Notes: generated by a model from the letters alone, not told the origin. 64,000 bases of DNA from Microbacteriaceae bacterium (GCA_025464975.1 JAODMT010000004.1:310001-374000), one strand, 5' to 3'. Numbered from the stretch's first letter, positions 10,728 to 19,284 are shown. Numbers and translations: made by a program.

Positions 10728-12410
10728 ATGGCCGAATTCATTTACTCGATGGTGCGCGCCCGCAAAGCGGTCGGCGACAAGCTCATCCTTGACGACGTCA
10801 CCATGTCGTTCCTGCCCGGAGCAAAGATCGGTGTGGTCGGGCCGAACGGTGCCGGCAAGTCCACCATCCTCAAGATCATGGCCGGACTCGACACCCCGAG
10901 CAATGGTGAGGCGCGGCTGAGCCCCGGCTACAGCGTTGGCATCCTGATGCAGGAACCGGAACTCGATGAGAGCAAGACGGTCCTCGAAAACGTTCAGGAG
11001 GGCGTCGGCGAGATCAAGGCCAAGGTCGACCGATTCAATGAGGTGTCTGCCGCCATGGCGGACCCCGACGCCGACTTCGATGCGCTGCTGGCCGAGATGG
11101 GAACCCTGCAGGAGGCCATCGACGCCGCCGACGCGTGGGACCTCGACTCGCAGCTGGAGCAGGCGATGGATGCGCTGCGCACGCCGCCGGGGGATGCGAC
11201 GGTATCGAATCTCTCCGGTGGTGAGAAGCGACGCGTCGCGCTCACCAAGCTTCTGCTCCAGAAGCCCGATCTTCTGCTTCTCGACGAGCCGACTAACCAC
11301 CTCGACGCCGAGAGCGTGCTCTGGCTCGAGCAGCACCTTGCGCAGTACCACGGTGCCGTTCTCGCCGTGACTCACGATCGGTACTTCCTCGATCACGTTG
11401 CCGAGTGGATCGCCGAGGTCGATCGCGGTCACCTCTATCCATATGAGGGCAACTACTCGACCTACCTCGAAAAGAAGGGTGCCCGGCTCGAGGTTCAGGG
11501 CAAGAAGGACGCCAAGCTGGCCAAGCGTCTCTCGTCCGAACTCGAGTGGGTTCGCAGCAACGCCAAGGGGCGCCAGGTCAAGTCGAAGGCTCGCCTCGCC
11601 CGCTACGAGGAAATGGCCAACGAGGCGGAGAAGACGAGAAAGCTCGACTTCGAGGAGCTCGTGATTCCGGTTGGACCGCGGCTCGGCGCGCAGGTCATCG
11701 ACGCGAAGAAGCTCGAGAAGGGTTTCGACAGTCGCGTGCTCATTGATGGGCTGAGCTTCACTCTGCCGCGCAACGGCATCGTCGGCGTCATCGGCCCGAA
11801 CGGTGTGGGCAAGACCACCCTGTTCAAGACCATTGTCGGCCTCGAGCCGCTGGACGGCGGTGACCTGAAGATCGGCGAAACCGTCGACATTTCGTACGTC
11901 GACCAGAGCCGCGGCGGCATCGACCCGAACAAGACACTCTGGGAAGTCGTTTCGGACGGCCAGGACTACATCCAGGTCGGCAAGACCGAGATCCCGTCCC
12001 GTGGCTACGTCTCCCAGTTCGGATTCAAGGGGCCCGACCAGCAGAAGAAGGCCGGGGTGCTTTCCGGAGGGGAGCGCAACCGCCTCAACCTCGCCCTCAC
12101 CCTCAAGCAGGGCGGCAACCTCCTGCTCCTCGACGAACCGACCAATGACCTTGACGTTGAGACGCTCGGTAGCCTCGAAAACGCTTTGCTGGAATTCCCC
12201 GGTTGTGCCGTGGTCATCACTCACGATCGCTGGTTCCTCGACCGGATCGCGACGCACATCCTCGCCTTCGAGGGAACACCGGAGAAGCCGGGCTACTGGC
12301 ACTGGTTCGAGGGCAACTTCGAATCCTACGAAGAGAACAAGATCGAACGTCTCGGACCGGATGCCGCAAAGCCGAACCGCACCGCCTACCGCAAACTCAC
12401 CCGGGACTGA
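10728..12410 (+). CDS. ettA: energy-dependent translational throttle protein EttA (ABC-F ATPase)
   Basis: Two ABC domains: GPNGAGKSTILKIMAG, LSGGEKRRVALTKLLL, GPNGVGKTTLFKTIVG, LSGGERNRLNLALTL; ABC-F linker. Confidence 0.95.
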   Translation: MAEFIYSMVRARKAVGDKLILDDVTMSFLPGAKIGVVGPNGAGKSTILKIMAGLDTPSNGEARLSPGYSVGILMQEPELDESKTVLENVQEGVGEIKAKVDRFNEVSAAMADPDADFDALLAEMGTLQEAIDAADAWDLDSQLEQAMDALRTPPGDATVSNLSGGEKRRVALTKLLLQKPDLLLLDEPTNHLDAESVLWLEQHLAQYHGAVLAVTHDRYFLDHVAEWIAEVDRGHLYPYEGNYSTYLEKKGARLEVQGKKDAKLAKRLSSELEWVRSNAKGRQVKSKARLARYEEMANEAEKTRKLDFEELVIPVGPRLGAQVIDAKKLEKGFDSRVLIDGLSFTLPRNGIVGVIGPNGVGKTTLFKTIVGLEPLDGGDLKIGETVDISYVDQSRGGIDPNKTLWEVVSDGQDYIQVGKTEIPSRGYVSQFGFKGPDQQKKAGVLSGGERNRLNLALTLKQGGNLLLLDEPTNDLDVETLGSLENALLEFPGCAVVITHDRWFLDRIATHILAFEGTPEKPGYWHWFEGNFESYEENKIERLGPDAAKPNRTAYRKLTRD

Positions 12411-12417
12411 GCGCCTC

Positions 12418-12888
12418 TTGACGCGCCTACACGTGCAGATTGCTCTGCGCTGGTCGGATTTCGACGCCTACGCTCACGTGAACAACGCCGAGATGCTTCG
12501 CATTCTCGAGGAGGCACGCATCCAGGCGTTCTGGCGCCCGGACAATGGGCTCGGTTCCGACACGGCGGTCATGGATGCTCGTCCCGGCGCCGAGACCATT
12601 GCGCTCATCGCTCGGCAGGAGGTCGAGTACCTCGCGCCTATCCCGTATATGCGAGCACCTCTGGACATCGAGATGTGGGTCGGCCGGATGGGTGGAGCGA
12701 GTCTCGAGGTCGGGTATGAGGTGTTCTCTCCGGAGGACGTGACCCCTCGGGTGTTGTTCACTCGCGCCGCGACGACCCTGGTGATGGTGACGGCGGCCAC
12801 CGGCAAGCCGGCGCGCATTCCCGACTCGCTCCGGAACGCGTGGCAGCCGTATCTCGAAGATCCGGTGTCGTTCGCCAAACGCGGCTAG
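12418..12888 (+). CDS. acyl-CoA thioesterase (4HBT hot-dog fold)
   Basis: TTG start; RLHVQIALRWSDFDAYAHVNNAEMLRILEEARIQAF is a typical 4HBT motif. Confidence 0.85.
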   Translation: MTRLHVQIALRWSDFDAYAHVNNAEMLRILEEARIQAFWRPDNGLGSDTAVMDARPGAETIALIARQEVEYLAPIPYMRAPLDIEMWVGRMGGASLEVGYEVFSPEDVTPRVLFTRAATTLVMVTAATGKPARIPDSLRNAWQPYLEDPVSFAKRG

Positions 12889-12932
12889 CCGTACCGAGTC
12901 GTCGCCGCGGGCGGAACTCGGCCGGGTTGCTC

Positions 12933-13009
12933 AAAACGCAGGAGATTCACCACGTAACGTAACCGTTCGGGCGGGAAATGGTTCCGCGGTGGTGGTTCTC
13001 CTGCGTTTT
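12933..13009. repeat. dispersed long-arm hairpin element, copy 1
   Basis: Left arm aaaacgcaggagattcaccac (12933..12953), 35-nt spacer, right arm gtggtggttctcctgcgtttt (12989..13009). Confidence 0.9.
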
Positions 13010-13070
13010 CGGTGCGCACCGGTCGGATGTCGACGCGGGCGGGTTCGTGCAGCAAGGTATCCCGAGGGCG

Positions 13071-14579
13071 TCAGTATCCCGAGAAGTAGTCCGCCCTGAT
13101 GCGCCGAACCCCGAGCCTGCGGAGGTCGCGGCGGAGGCTCGTGACGAGCGCCGGGGGACCGGAAACGTAGGCCATTCGCGAGGCGAGGTCTGGGATCGTG
13201 CCGGCGAGCAGGGCCGCGGTGATACGCCCGGCCCCGAGATACTGCCAGGCGGCCGGCATGGTGGCCGGCATCCCCGGGGCGATGACGAGCGCCCGGAACC
13301 CGTTGGCACTGAGCTCGTCGGCGTAGGCGAGTTCGTCGCTCGCGCCCACGGCGAAAACAAGCACGATGTCGCGTTTCTCCCCGGTTGCCGCCAGCTCACG
13401 CAACTGGCTGACGAACGGGGTGATGCCAATGCCGCCGGCCACCAGAAGAAGCGGAATCGTGCCGTCCTTCGGCAGGACGAAGTCGCCGCCGACCGAAGTC
13501 GCGTGCAGCCGGGCGCCGGGCTCGAGTTCGGACAGGGCACGCTTGAAGCTGCTGGACTGCTGCGGCGCCTTCATGCCGAAAGCCACCTCGGTCGACGACG
13601 GAGCGGAGGCGATGCTGAACGTACGGCGGAGGCCGCGGGTGTCCGACCCGCGGTGGGGAACGGTCAGTTCCATGTATTGCCCAGGCCGGAACCGCACCGG
13701 CCGGCTTGGGACGAAGTTGAGTTCGCGGGTTGTCGGAGTCAGTTGGGTAGACCCAACGTAGTCGAGCCGGATGGCGGCTCGCTGTCCGAAGAAAAACGCG
13801 ATGAGGTTGCCGACGACGAGTCCGAGTTCGGGTGAGTTGTAGACCGGGCCGAATGAGAACGGCACCTCGACGATCACGGCCGCGACAACGGCGATCAGCA
13901 ACTGTTGCCAGCGGAGCGGAGGCAGGGTGAGCGGTTCGTCGAGCATGAATCCGGCCATGAACAGGATGGGGGATGACGCGATCGACAGCCAGACGGCCGT
14001 GCCGAGGTCGATTCCTCCCGCCGTCAGCCTGATTACCGAAAGGGCGACGGCGACAACGACAAACACCCCGACGAGCGCGAACCGTCGCACCCGGTACACG
14101 ACGAGGAAGGCGCCGATCACGACGGGCACGAGCAACGCCGGGGTCCCGACCCACCACACCGCAGCGCTCAGCTGGGTGAACGCGATGATGAGGGCGGCGA
14201 TCGCCGCCGGGTTGAAGATGTGACGACCCCGAACGACAAGCACGTATTTCGAGAGGCTCGCGATGACGGCGACGAGCGCGAGCACGAGCAACCGGCTTGG
14301 GTCGGTCGTCGGGAAGAACAGGAAGAACAGAAGGAGCGCCGTGATGATTGAGGATTCGCTGTGCGGTCGCACTCGGAACGGAAGGGCGATCAGCCGGTTC
14401 GCGAGATAGGTGACCACGAGGGACGTGGCGAGGGTCGCCAGCAGCTGGAGCGGCGAGAATGACAGCGCGCCGGGAATGAGGGAGAGCATCAGGGTGATCG
14501 CCGCGAGCGCTCCGAGCACGATGACGACGAGCCGGTACATCGTGACTCGGCCGGTCAGTCGATCGAGAAAACCACTCAT
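13071..14579 (-). CDS. RnfD/NqrB-like membrane domain fused to FAD/NAD(P)-binding ferredoxin reductase
   Basis: ~8 hydrophobic helices then FNR module: VRFRPGQYMELTVPHRG, LRRTFSIASAP, LLLVAGGIGITPFVSQLRELA, AYVSGPPALVTSLRRDLRRLGV. Confidence 0.85.
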   Translation of the reverse strand: MSGFLDRLTGRVTMYRLVVIVLGALAAITLMLSLIPGALSFSPLQLLATLATSLVVTYLANRLIALPFRVRPHSESSIITALLLFFLFFPTTDPSRLLVLALVAVIASLSKYVLVVRGRHIFNPAAIAALIIAFTQLSAAVWWVGTPALLVPVVIGAFLVVYRVRRFALVGVFVVVAVALSVIRLTAGGIDLGTAVWLSIASSPILFMAGFMLDEPLTLPPLRWQQLLIAVVAAVIVEVPFSFGPVYNSPELGLVVGNLIAFFFGQRAAIRLDYVGSTQLTPTTRELNFVPSRPVRFRPGQYMELTVPHRGSDTRGLRRTFSIASAPSSTEVAFGMKAPQQSSSFKRALSELEPGARLHATSVGGDFVLPKDGTIPLLLVAGGIGITPFVSQLRELAATGEKRDIVLVFAVGASDELAYADELSANGFRALVIAPGMPATMPAAWQYLGAGRITAALLAGTIPDLASRMAYVSGPPALVTSLRRDLRRLGVRRIRADYFSGY

Positions 14580-15439
14580 GAAAACACTTCCCCCGGAAGA
14601 TCTGCCGAATACTCGATGCGACCGGAGGCGAACACCCGCACATAGCTGAAGGCGAAAGCGCGGGCAAGAACGCTCGGCTCGGTGAAGAACAGCGCGGTGG
14701 CGAGGCCGTCGGCGGTCAGGGCGGTCTCCGCGATCGCCCAGGTCGCGATGACGTCGCGGGTTGGCTCACCGGTGCGCCCGTCAACGATGTGGTGGGAGCC
14801 CTCGCCCCAGACCCGGCGATTGGATCCGGACGCGCAGATCGAGCCGCTCTCCAGCTCGACCACGCCGACGGCAAGACTCGGGTCGAGCGGATGCTCGAGG
14901 GCGACGCCTCGAGGCTGCCGGCCGGAGACGAGCAGGTCCCCGCTCGCGTCGATGACAAAATCGTCAATGGCCCCGCTCCGGAGCACCTCGCCGACCAGAT
15001 CGACGAGATAACCCTTGCCGGCGGCACCAACATCGATGAGAACCGGCGTTGCCGTGGTGACGACGCTGCCGGTTCGGCTCACCCCCGCCATCCAGTCGGC
15101 CGCAGGCAGATCGTCGCCGTGCCGCACCAGCGAGTAGTCGCGGTCGTAGCCGAGCTGCTCGAGAGATCTCCCAACGAGCGGCGTTACCGCCCCGTCGGTG
15201 CTCGCAAACAGCGCGTCATACAGGTCGAACATGGCGGCCGCATCATCCGGAAATTCGTGCCGTCCGCTCGTGGAAGCGATCTTCGACACGAGCGAATCGG
15301 TGCGAAACCGGGAGTAGGCGCGGTCGAAATCGTCGATTCTGGCGTGAATGCGGGCCTCGAGCTCGCCGTCGATCGGACGCACGGTTTCGATCCTCCAGGC
15401 GGTGCCAATGGCGCTGAACGCCAGGCTAGGCACGCGCAC
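14576..15439 (-). CDS. apbE: FAD:protein FMN transferase (ApbE family)
   Basis: FSAIGTAWRIETV, FDRAYSRFRTDSLVSKI, DFVIDASGDLLVSG, SICASGSNRRVWGEGSHHIVDGRTGEP. Confidence 0.9.
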   Translation of the reverse strand: MRVPSLAFSAIGTAWRIETVRPIDGELEARIHARIDDFDRAYSRFRTDSLVSKIASTSGRHEFPDDAAAMFDLYDALFASTDGAVTPLVGRSLEQLGYDRDYSLVRHGDDLPAADWMAGVSRTGSVVTTATPVLIDVGAAGKGYLVDLVGEVLRSGAIDDFVIDASGDLLVSGRQPRGVALEHPLDPSLAVGVVELESGSICASGSNRRVWGEGSHHIVDGRTGEPTRDVIATWAIAETALTADGLATALFFTEPSVLARAFAFSYVRVFASGRIEYSADLPGEVFS

Positions 15440-15908
15440 TCGCCTCGATCTTCTTGATGGCCTCGTCGAATCCGCCGCTCGTGAGGGAAGATCCCGAGAC
15501 GACCGTCACGTTCATGCTGTCGATCTTCTTGCCGACCACCTTTCCGGCGATTCCGCTATCGAAGGCACCCTGATACGACTTCGCGGTGGCGTCGGTCGCG
15601 TGCCCGTTGACGTTGATTGCCGTGACGATGTCATTGGCGAGCGTGACCTTGACCGTGATTCTCGCGAGTCCCGCCGGCGACTCGTAGGTGCCGTCCTCGG
15701 TGTACGTGCCGTCCTTATAGGTCGATCCCCCAGATCCGGACCCGGCGGCCGTTGACGGTGCTTCGCTGACAACCGGAGCCGAAGAACTGTTGTTGGAGGT
15801 GGGGGTCTGTGCGGTGCTCGTGCACCCGGCGACGGCTCCGAGGAGGGACAGTCCGGCAAGCGCAGAGAATGTGTACTTTGCCGAGATTGTGTTGGTGTTG
15901 AGTTTCAT
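15426..15908 (-). CDS. FMN-binding domain lipoprotein
   Basis: Lipobox LSLLGAVAGCTS; TYKDGTYTEDGTYESPAGLARITVKVTLANDIVTAINVNGHATD; candidate flavinylation region VVSGSSLTSGGF. Confidence 0.85.
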   Translation of the reverse strand: MKLNTNTISAKYTFSALAGLSLLGAVAGCTSTAQTPTSNNSSSAPVVSEAPSTAAGSGSGGSTYKDGTYTEDGTYESPAGLARITVKVTLANDIVTAINVNGHATDATAKSYQGAFDSGIAGKVVGKKIDSMNVTVVSGSSLTSGGFDEAIKKIEASARA

Positions 15909-16062
15909 GCTCTCTCATTTATTCGTCGGGTTTATTCGTCGCGGCTTCTTTCGAAAGACCTGTACAAATGTATAGATCCGCCGCTGTCGATTCTCCGCGG
16001 CGGCTGTGTGCGGGGCCTGTGAGGCCTCGAGCGACGCCGGTCCATCCTCTCAGCTCTCAGCC

Positions 16063-16107
16063 CAGCCCTCTCGGCCCCAGCCCTCTCGGCCCCAGCCCTC
16101 TCAGCGC
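16063..16107. repeat. 15-bp tandem repeat (cagccctctcggccc), ~3 copies
   Basis: Read directly: cagccctctcggccc cagccctctcggccc cagccctctcagcg. Confidence 0.85.
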
Positions 16108-16193
16108 TCAGGCGCAGTGGACCGTCCGCCCGCTCGGGGTGGCGCGCTGGGCCGGTCTCGCTTGGCGATCGATCCACACCGGCCCGCGCTGCC

Positions 16194-16721
16194 TCAGTAG
16201 CCGGATTTGCTGCTTGACGGTGAGGGCGCCGGCGTTGAGATCTTGTCGCCGGAGGGGCTCAGCACCCACCAGATGTTCCCTACGCCTTGTCCGGTGACAT
16301 CGCCGGCCGCCTTGTCGCGGGCGAAGGTGTAGATGGGCAGGCCGTTGACAGTGATCTGCCTTTCGCCGTTGACTCCGGTAATCGTGCCGACTTTCCCGGT
16401 GACGCCCTCGACGGTCGGGGTGGTGGACGTGGCGGTGATGGCTGGCCATGCCGTGGCGCAGGCGCCGGTGCACGTGCTAGATCCCGAACCGGCGGTGTCC
16501 TTGTCGAAGACGTAGGCGGTCATCCCCTTTCCGTCGACGATGATTTTTCCGAGTGCGGTGGTCGCAGTGGAGAGAGCCGCCGATGACGGGGATGATTTCG
16601 ACGGGGCGGCCGAGGGGCTCGAATACGTTGAGCCGCCGCTCGTTGACGAACAGCCGGCGAGCGCGATGATCGCAAATGCAGTGCCCGCGACCGACATCAT
16701 GAGTCTGGAACGTGTCTTCAT
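16194..16721 (-). CDS. lipoprotein with COG4315 / 'secreted repeat of unknown function' (PF03640-like) repeats
   Basis: Lipobox IALAGCSS; GKIIVDGKGMTAYVFDKDTAGSGSSTCTGACATAWPAI and second repeat ERQITVNGLPIYTFARDKAAGDVTGQGVGNIWWVLSPSG. Confidence 0.85.
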   Translation of the reverse strand: MKTRSRLMMSVAGTAFAIIALAGCSSTSGGSTYSSPSAAPSKSSPSSAALSTATTALGKIIVDGKGMTAYVFDKDTAGSGSSTCTGACATAWPAITATSTTPTVEGVTGKVGTITGVNGERQITVNGLPIYTFARDKAAGDVTGQGVGNIWWVLSPSGDKISTPAPSPSSSKSGY

Positions 16722-16791
16722 GGTAAAAATCCTTTCGCTGTAGGAGGGCGACCGAGGGGCCCTTCGGTGTGACCGTGGCCGCTGATGTAAA

Positions 16792-16816
16792 GACGGGATA
16801 GAGAGGAAGGATGTTC
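16792..16816 (-). promoter_or_regulatory. candidate ECF-sigma promoter of the COG4315 lipoprotein
   Basis: Reverse strand GAAC-N17-CGTC (gtGAACatccttcctctctatccCGTCttt). Confidence 0.45.
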
Positions 16817-17081
16817 ACGAGCTGGCCCGGGACGCCGGAATTCGGTGTTTTGGGGCACCCTCACCGTCGATCGTTGTGTCCGACGCGATTCGACGCAAAG
16901 GGTGACTCGGCAGCGCTCGGGTCGCGCGATTCGGCGCCCCGGCCTGGCGGCCGTGTTGCTCCGAGGGGGCAACTTCGGCCCGGGAATCGTTCCGGGAGGT
17001 GCGAACTTGTCCCTTGGGGAGTTGGCTGGGGTCGACGATGCGCGCGGGGACAACTCCGACGGGGCTATTCCACCCGGTGGT

Positions 17082-17106
17082 GAACCTTTTCGGGCGCTGT
17101 CTCGTT
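17082..17106 (+). promoter_or_regulatory. candidate autoregulated ECF-sigma promoter of the sigma/anti-sigma operon
   Basis: GAAC-N17-CGTT (gtGAACcttttcgggcgctgtctCGTTgtac), same spacing as the reverse-strand site at 16792..16816. Confidence 0.5.
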
Positions 17107-17126
17107 GTACTTGATGGAGGTATCCG

Positions 17127-17633
17127 ATGCCGGACGAGCAGGCGCAGCTGTTGCGTGCGTTACACGACGCCCACGGGCCGGCGTTGTTTCGCTACGTTGC
17201 GGGGCTGACACGGGATTACGGATTCGCTGAGGATGTCGTGCAGGAGACGCTTCTCCGAGCCTGGCGTCGGCCCGAGATCCTTGAGCAGGGCACGGAGAGG
17301 GCCAGGGCGTGGCTGTTCACTGTCGCCCGGAACCTCGTGATCGACGATCGGCGGAGTGCCCGATTCAATCACGAGATCACCAGCGAAAATCTTCCCGAGA
17401 ACTCGACGCCGGACGGTACCGACACCGTGCTCGACAAATGGCTGCTTTCCGATGCCCTGCTCTCACTCTCACACGAACACCGCACGGCGGTGGTGAGCGC
17501 GTACTACCTCGGCCAATCCGCCGCGGAGATCGCGCGAAACGAAAACGTTCCCGAAGGCACCGTGCGTTCCCGCATTCACTACGCGCTCCGTGCCCTTCGG
17601 CTCGAACTACAGGAACGAGGCGTCACCGAATGA
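17127..17633 (+). CDS. ECF-type RNA polymerase sigma factor
   Basis: Region 2: FRYVAGLTRDYGFAEDVVQETLLRAWRRPE...RAWLFTVARNLVIDDRRS; region 4: LLSLSHEHRTAVVSAYYLGQSAAEIARNENVPEGTVRSRIHYALRALRLELQ. Confidence 0.93.
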   Translation: MPDEQAQLLRALHDAHGPALFRYVAGLTRDYGFAEDVVQETLLRAWRRPEILEQGTERARAWLFTVARNLVIDDRRSARFNHEITSENLPENSTPDGTDTVLDKWLLSDALLSLSHEHRTAVVSAYYLGQSAAEIARNENVPEGTVRSRIHYALRALRLELQERGVTE

Positions 17634-18343
17634 ATGACCCGCACGACCCATTCCGCGAATGGGATTCCGCGTATGTGCTCGGGATGCTGAGCCCGGAAGA
17701 TCGGCGCGCTTTCCAGAGGCATCTGGCGACCTGCCCCGCCTGTTCCGCCGCGGTGGCTGAGCTCGCCGGTATTCCGGGCATCCTCAGCCTGCTCAGTCCG
17801 GCCGAAGCGATCGCGCTCGACTCGCCGATGACGGACGAGCACCTCCGGTCGGAGCGCCACGAGCCGGACCTCGTGCCGCGCCTTGCGGCCGCGGCGGTGC
17901 GTAAGCGTCGTCGGCTGCGCCTTCGAGTTGGGGCGCTTTCCCTCGCTGCTGCGGCGGTCATCGGCTTCGGCGGTCTGGCACTCGGCACCCTACTGACCTC
18001 GCCGGCCTCCACATCGGTGGTAAGCGACCACGCGCCGGCTCTGCGGGCGATGAGCCAAGTCGTGCCCGGGGCTATGACGGCACAGCTCGCGCTGAGTGAA
18101 AAGGCGTGGGGAACCCGCATCGACTGGAAGTGCGAATACCGGACGGCGAACTGGTCCTCCACCCCGCCGACCTACGACCTCGTCGTCACCGACGCCTCCG
18201 GCACGGAGACCACGGTCGCGACGTGGAAGGCGGCCAAGTCCACCGCGACCGGGCTCGTGGCATCCACGAGCGTGCCGACCACACAAATCCGCAGCGTCGA
18301 AATCCGGGTCGGAGGGGTGACTCTGGTTCGCTCGGCGTTCTAG
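17630..18343 (+). CDS. zinc-finger anti-sigma factor (RskA-like)
   Basis: ATGA overlap with the sigma gene; ZAS motif RHLATCPACSAAVAEL; single TM helix; extracytoplasmic RskA-like C-terminus. Confidence 0.9.
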   Translation: MNDPHDPFREWDSAYVLGMLSPEDRRAFQRHLATCPACSAAVAELAGIPGILSLLSPAEAIALDSPMTDEHLRSERHEPDLVPRLAAAAVRKRRRLRLRVGALSLAAAAVIGFGGLALGTLLTSPASTSVVSDHAPALRAMSQVVPGAMTAQLALSEKAWGTRIDWKCEYRTANWSSTPPTYDLVVTDASGTETTVATWKAAKSTATGLVASTSVPTTQIRSVEIRVGGVTLVRSAF

Positions 18344-19215
18344 CTCGAGGGAGCGGGAACGCGCACCATTCCCTCTTGCGCGATGCTCGCGAGGAGTACC
18401 CCGTCGCGGCTGAAGATGCGACCAAGCGACAGTCCACGACCCCCAGTGGCGTTCGGCGACTCCTGTACATACAGCATCCACTCGTCGACCCTGCCGAACC
18501 GGTGGAACCACATCGCGTGATCGAGGCTCGCCACCTTGAGACCAGGCGTCGCCCAGGCAACCCCGTGGCGGCGGAAGATCGGCTCAAGGATCGAGTAGTC
18601 GCTAGCGTAAGCAAGCGCCGCTCGATGCAGGTTCGGGTCGTCGGGCAGCGTGCCGAGCGACCGGAGCCAGATTGCCTGGTGGGCGACGCGCGGACCGTCG
18701 ACCGAGAGATAGACCGGCGATGGGACATGCCGCATGTCAAACGGGCGCCCGATGGCCCACTGTTTCGCGATCGGGCTGTCGACACCCCTCAGCGCCTGCG
18801 CCGCACTCGGCAGGTCCTCCGGCTGGGGAAGGTCGGCCGGCATGTCAACCTGGTGCTCGAGGCCGTCGTCGAGGGTCTGGAACGACGCAATCATCGACAG
18901 GATTGGCAGCCCGGACTGATAGGCCTGCGTTCGCCGCGTTGAGAACGAGCGACCGTCGTGGATGCGTTCCACCGAGAAAGTAATCGGAAGAGTGACGTCG
19001 CCGGGGCGAAGGAAGTACCCGTGAAGCGAGTGAACGAATCGATCGTCGCCGATGGTGCGTTGTGCGGCGACGAGCGACTGCGCGAGCACTTGACCGCCAA
19101 ACACCCGGCCGAGGGCGGACCACTGACTCTGGCCGATGAAGATCTCTTCGCTGGTGCGCGCGTGCGTGTCGGTGAGGTCGAGCGCCGCGAGGAAGCTCTC
19201 AAGAGGGTCTGTCAT
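18340..19215 (-). CDS. tesB: acyl-CoA thioesterase II
   Basis: GRVFGGQVLAQSLVAAQRTI, FVHSLHGYFLRPGD, RRTQAYQSGLPILSMIASFQ. Confidence 0.93.
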   Translation of the reverse strand: MTDPLESFLAALDLTDTHARTSEEIFIGQSQWSALGRVFGGQVLAQSLVAAQRTIGDDRFVHSLHGYFLRPGDVTLPITFSVERIHDGRSFSTRRTQAYQSGLPILSMIASFQTLDDGLEHQVDMPADLPQPEDLPSAAQALRGVDSPIAKQWAIGRPFDMRHVPSPVYLSVDGPRVAHQAIWLRSLGTLPDDPNLHRAALAYASDYSILEPIFRRHGVAWATPGLKVASLDHAMWFHRFGRVDEWMLYVQESPNATGGRGLSLGRIFSRDGVLLASIAQEGMVRVPAPSS

Positions 19216-19284
19216 CGGTTTCTCCGGTGGTTCTGCGGCCGTGAGGCGGCACGAAGCCCGGCGCTCCTATAGTTTAGAGACCAG

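Noticed and set aside
10245-12302. 685-aa minus-strand ORF opposite ettA
   Set aside because: Mirror ORF from high-GC codon bias; no recognisable domain and ettA on the other strand is unambiguous.
16960-17070. Possible second repeat family: 'gaacttgtcccttgggg' here versus 'gaagttgtccccttgggg' near 31553
   Set aside because: Similarity covers only ~18 nt in two intergenic sites; too short to separate from chance without a genome-wide search.
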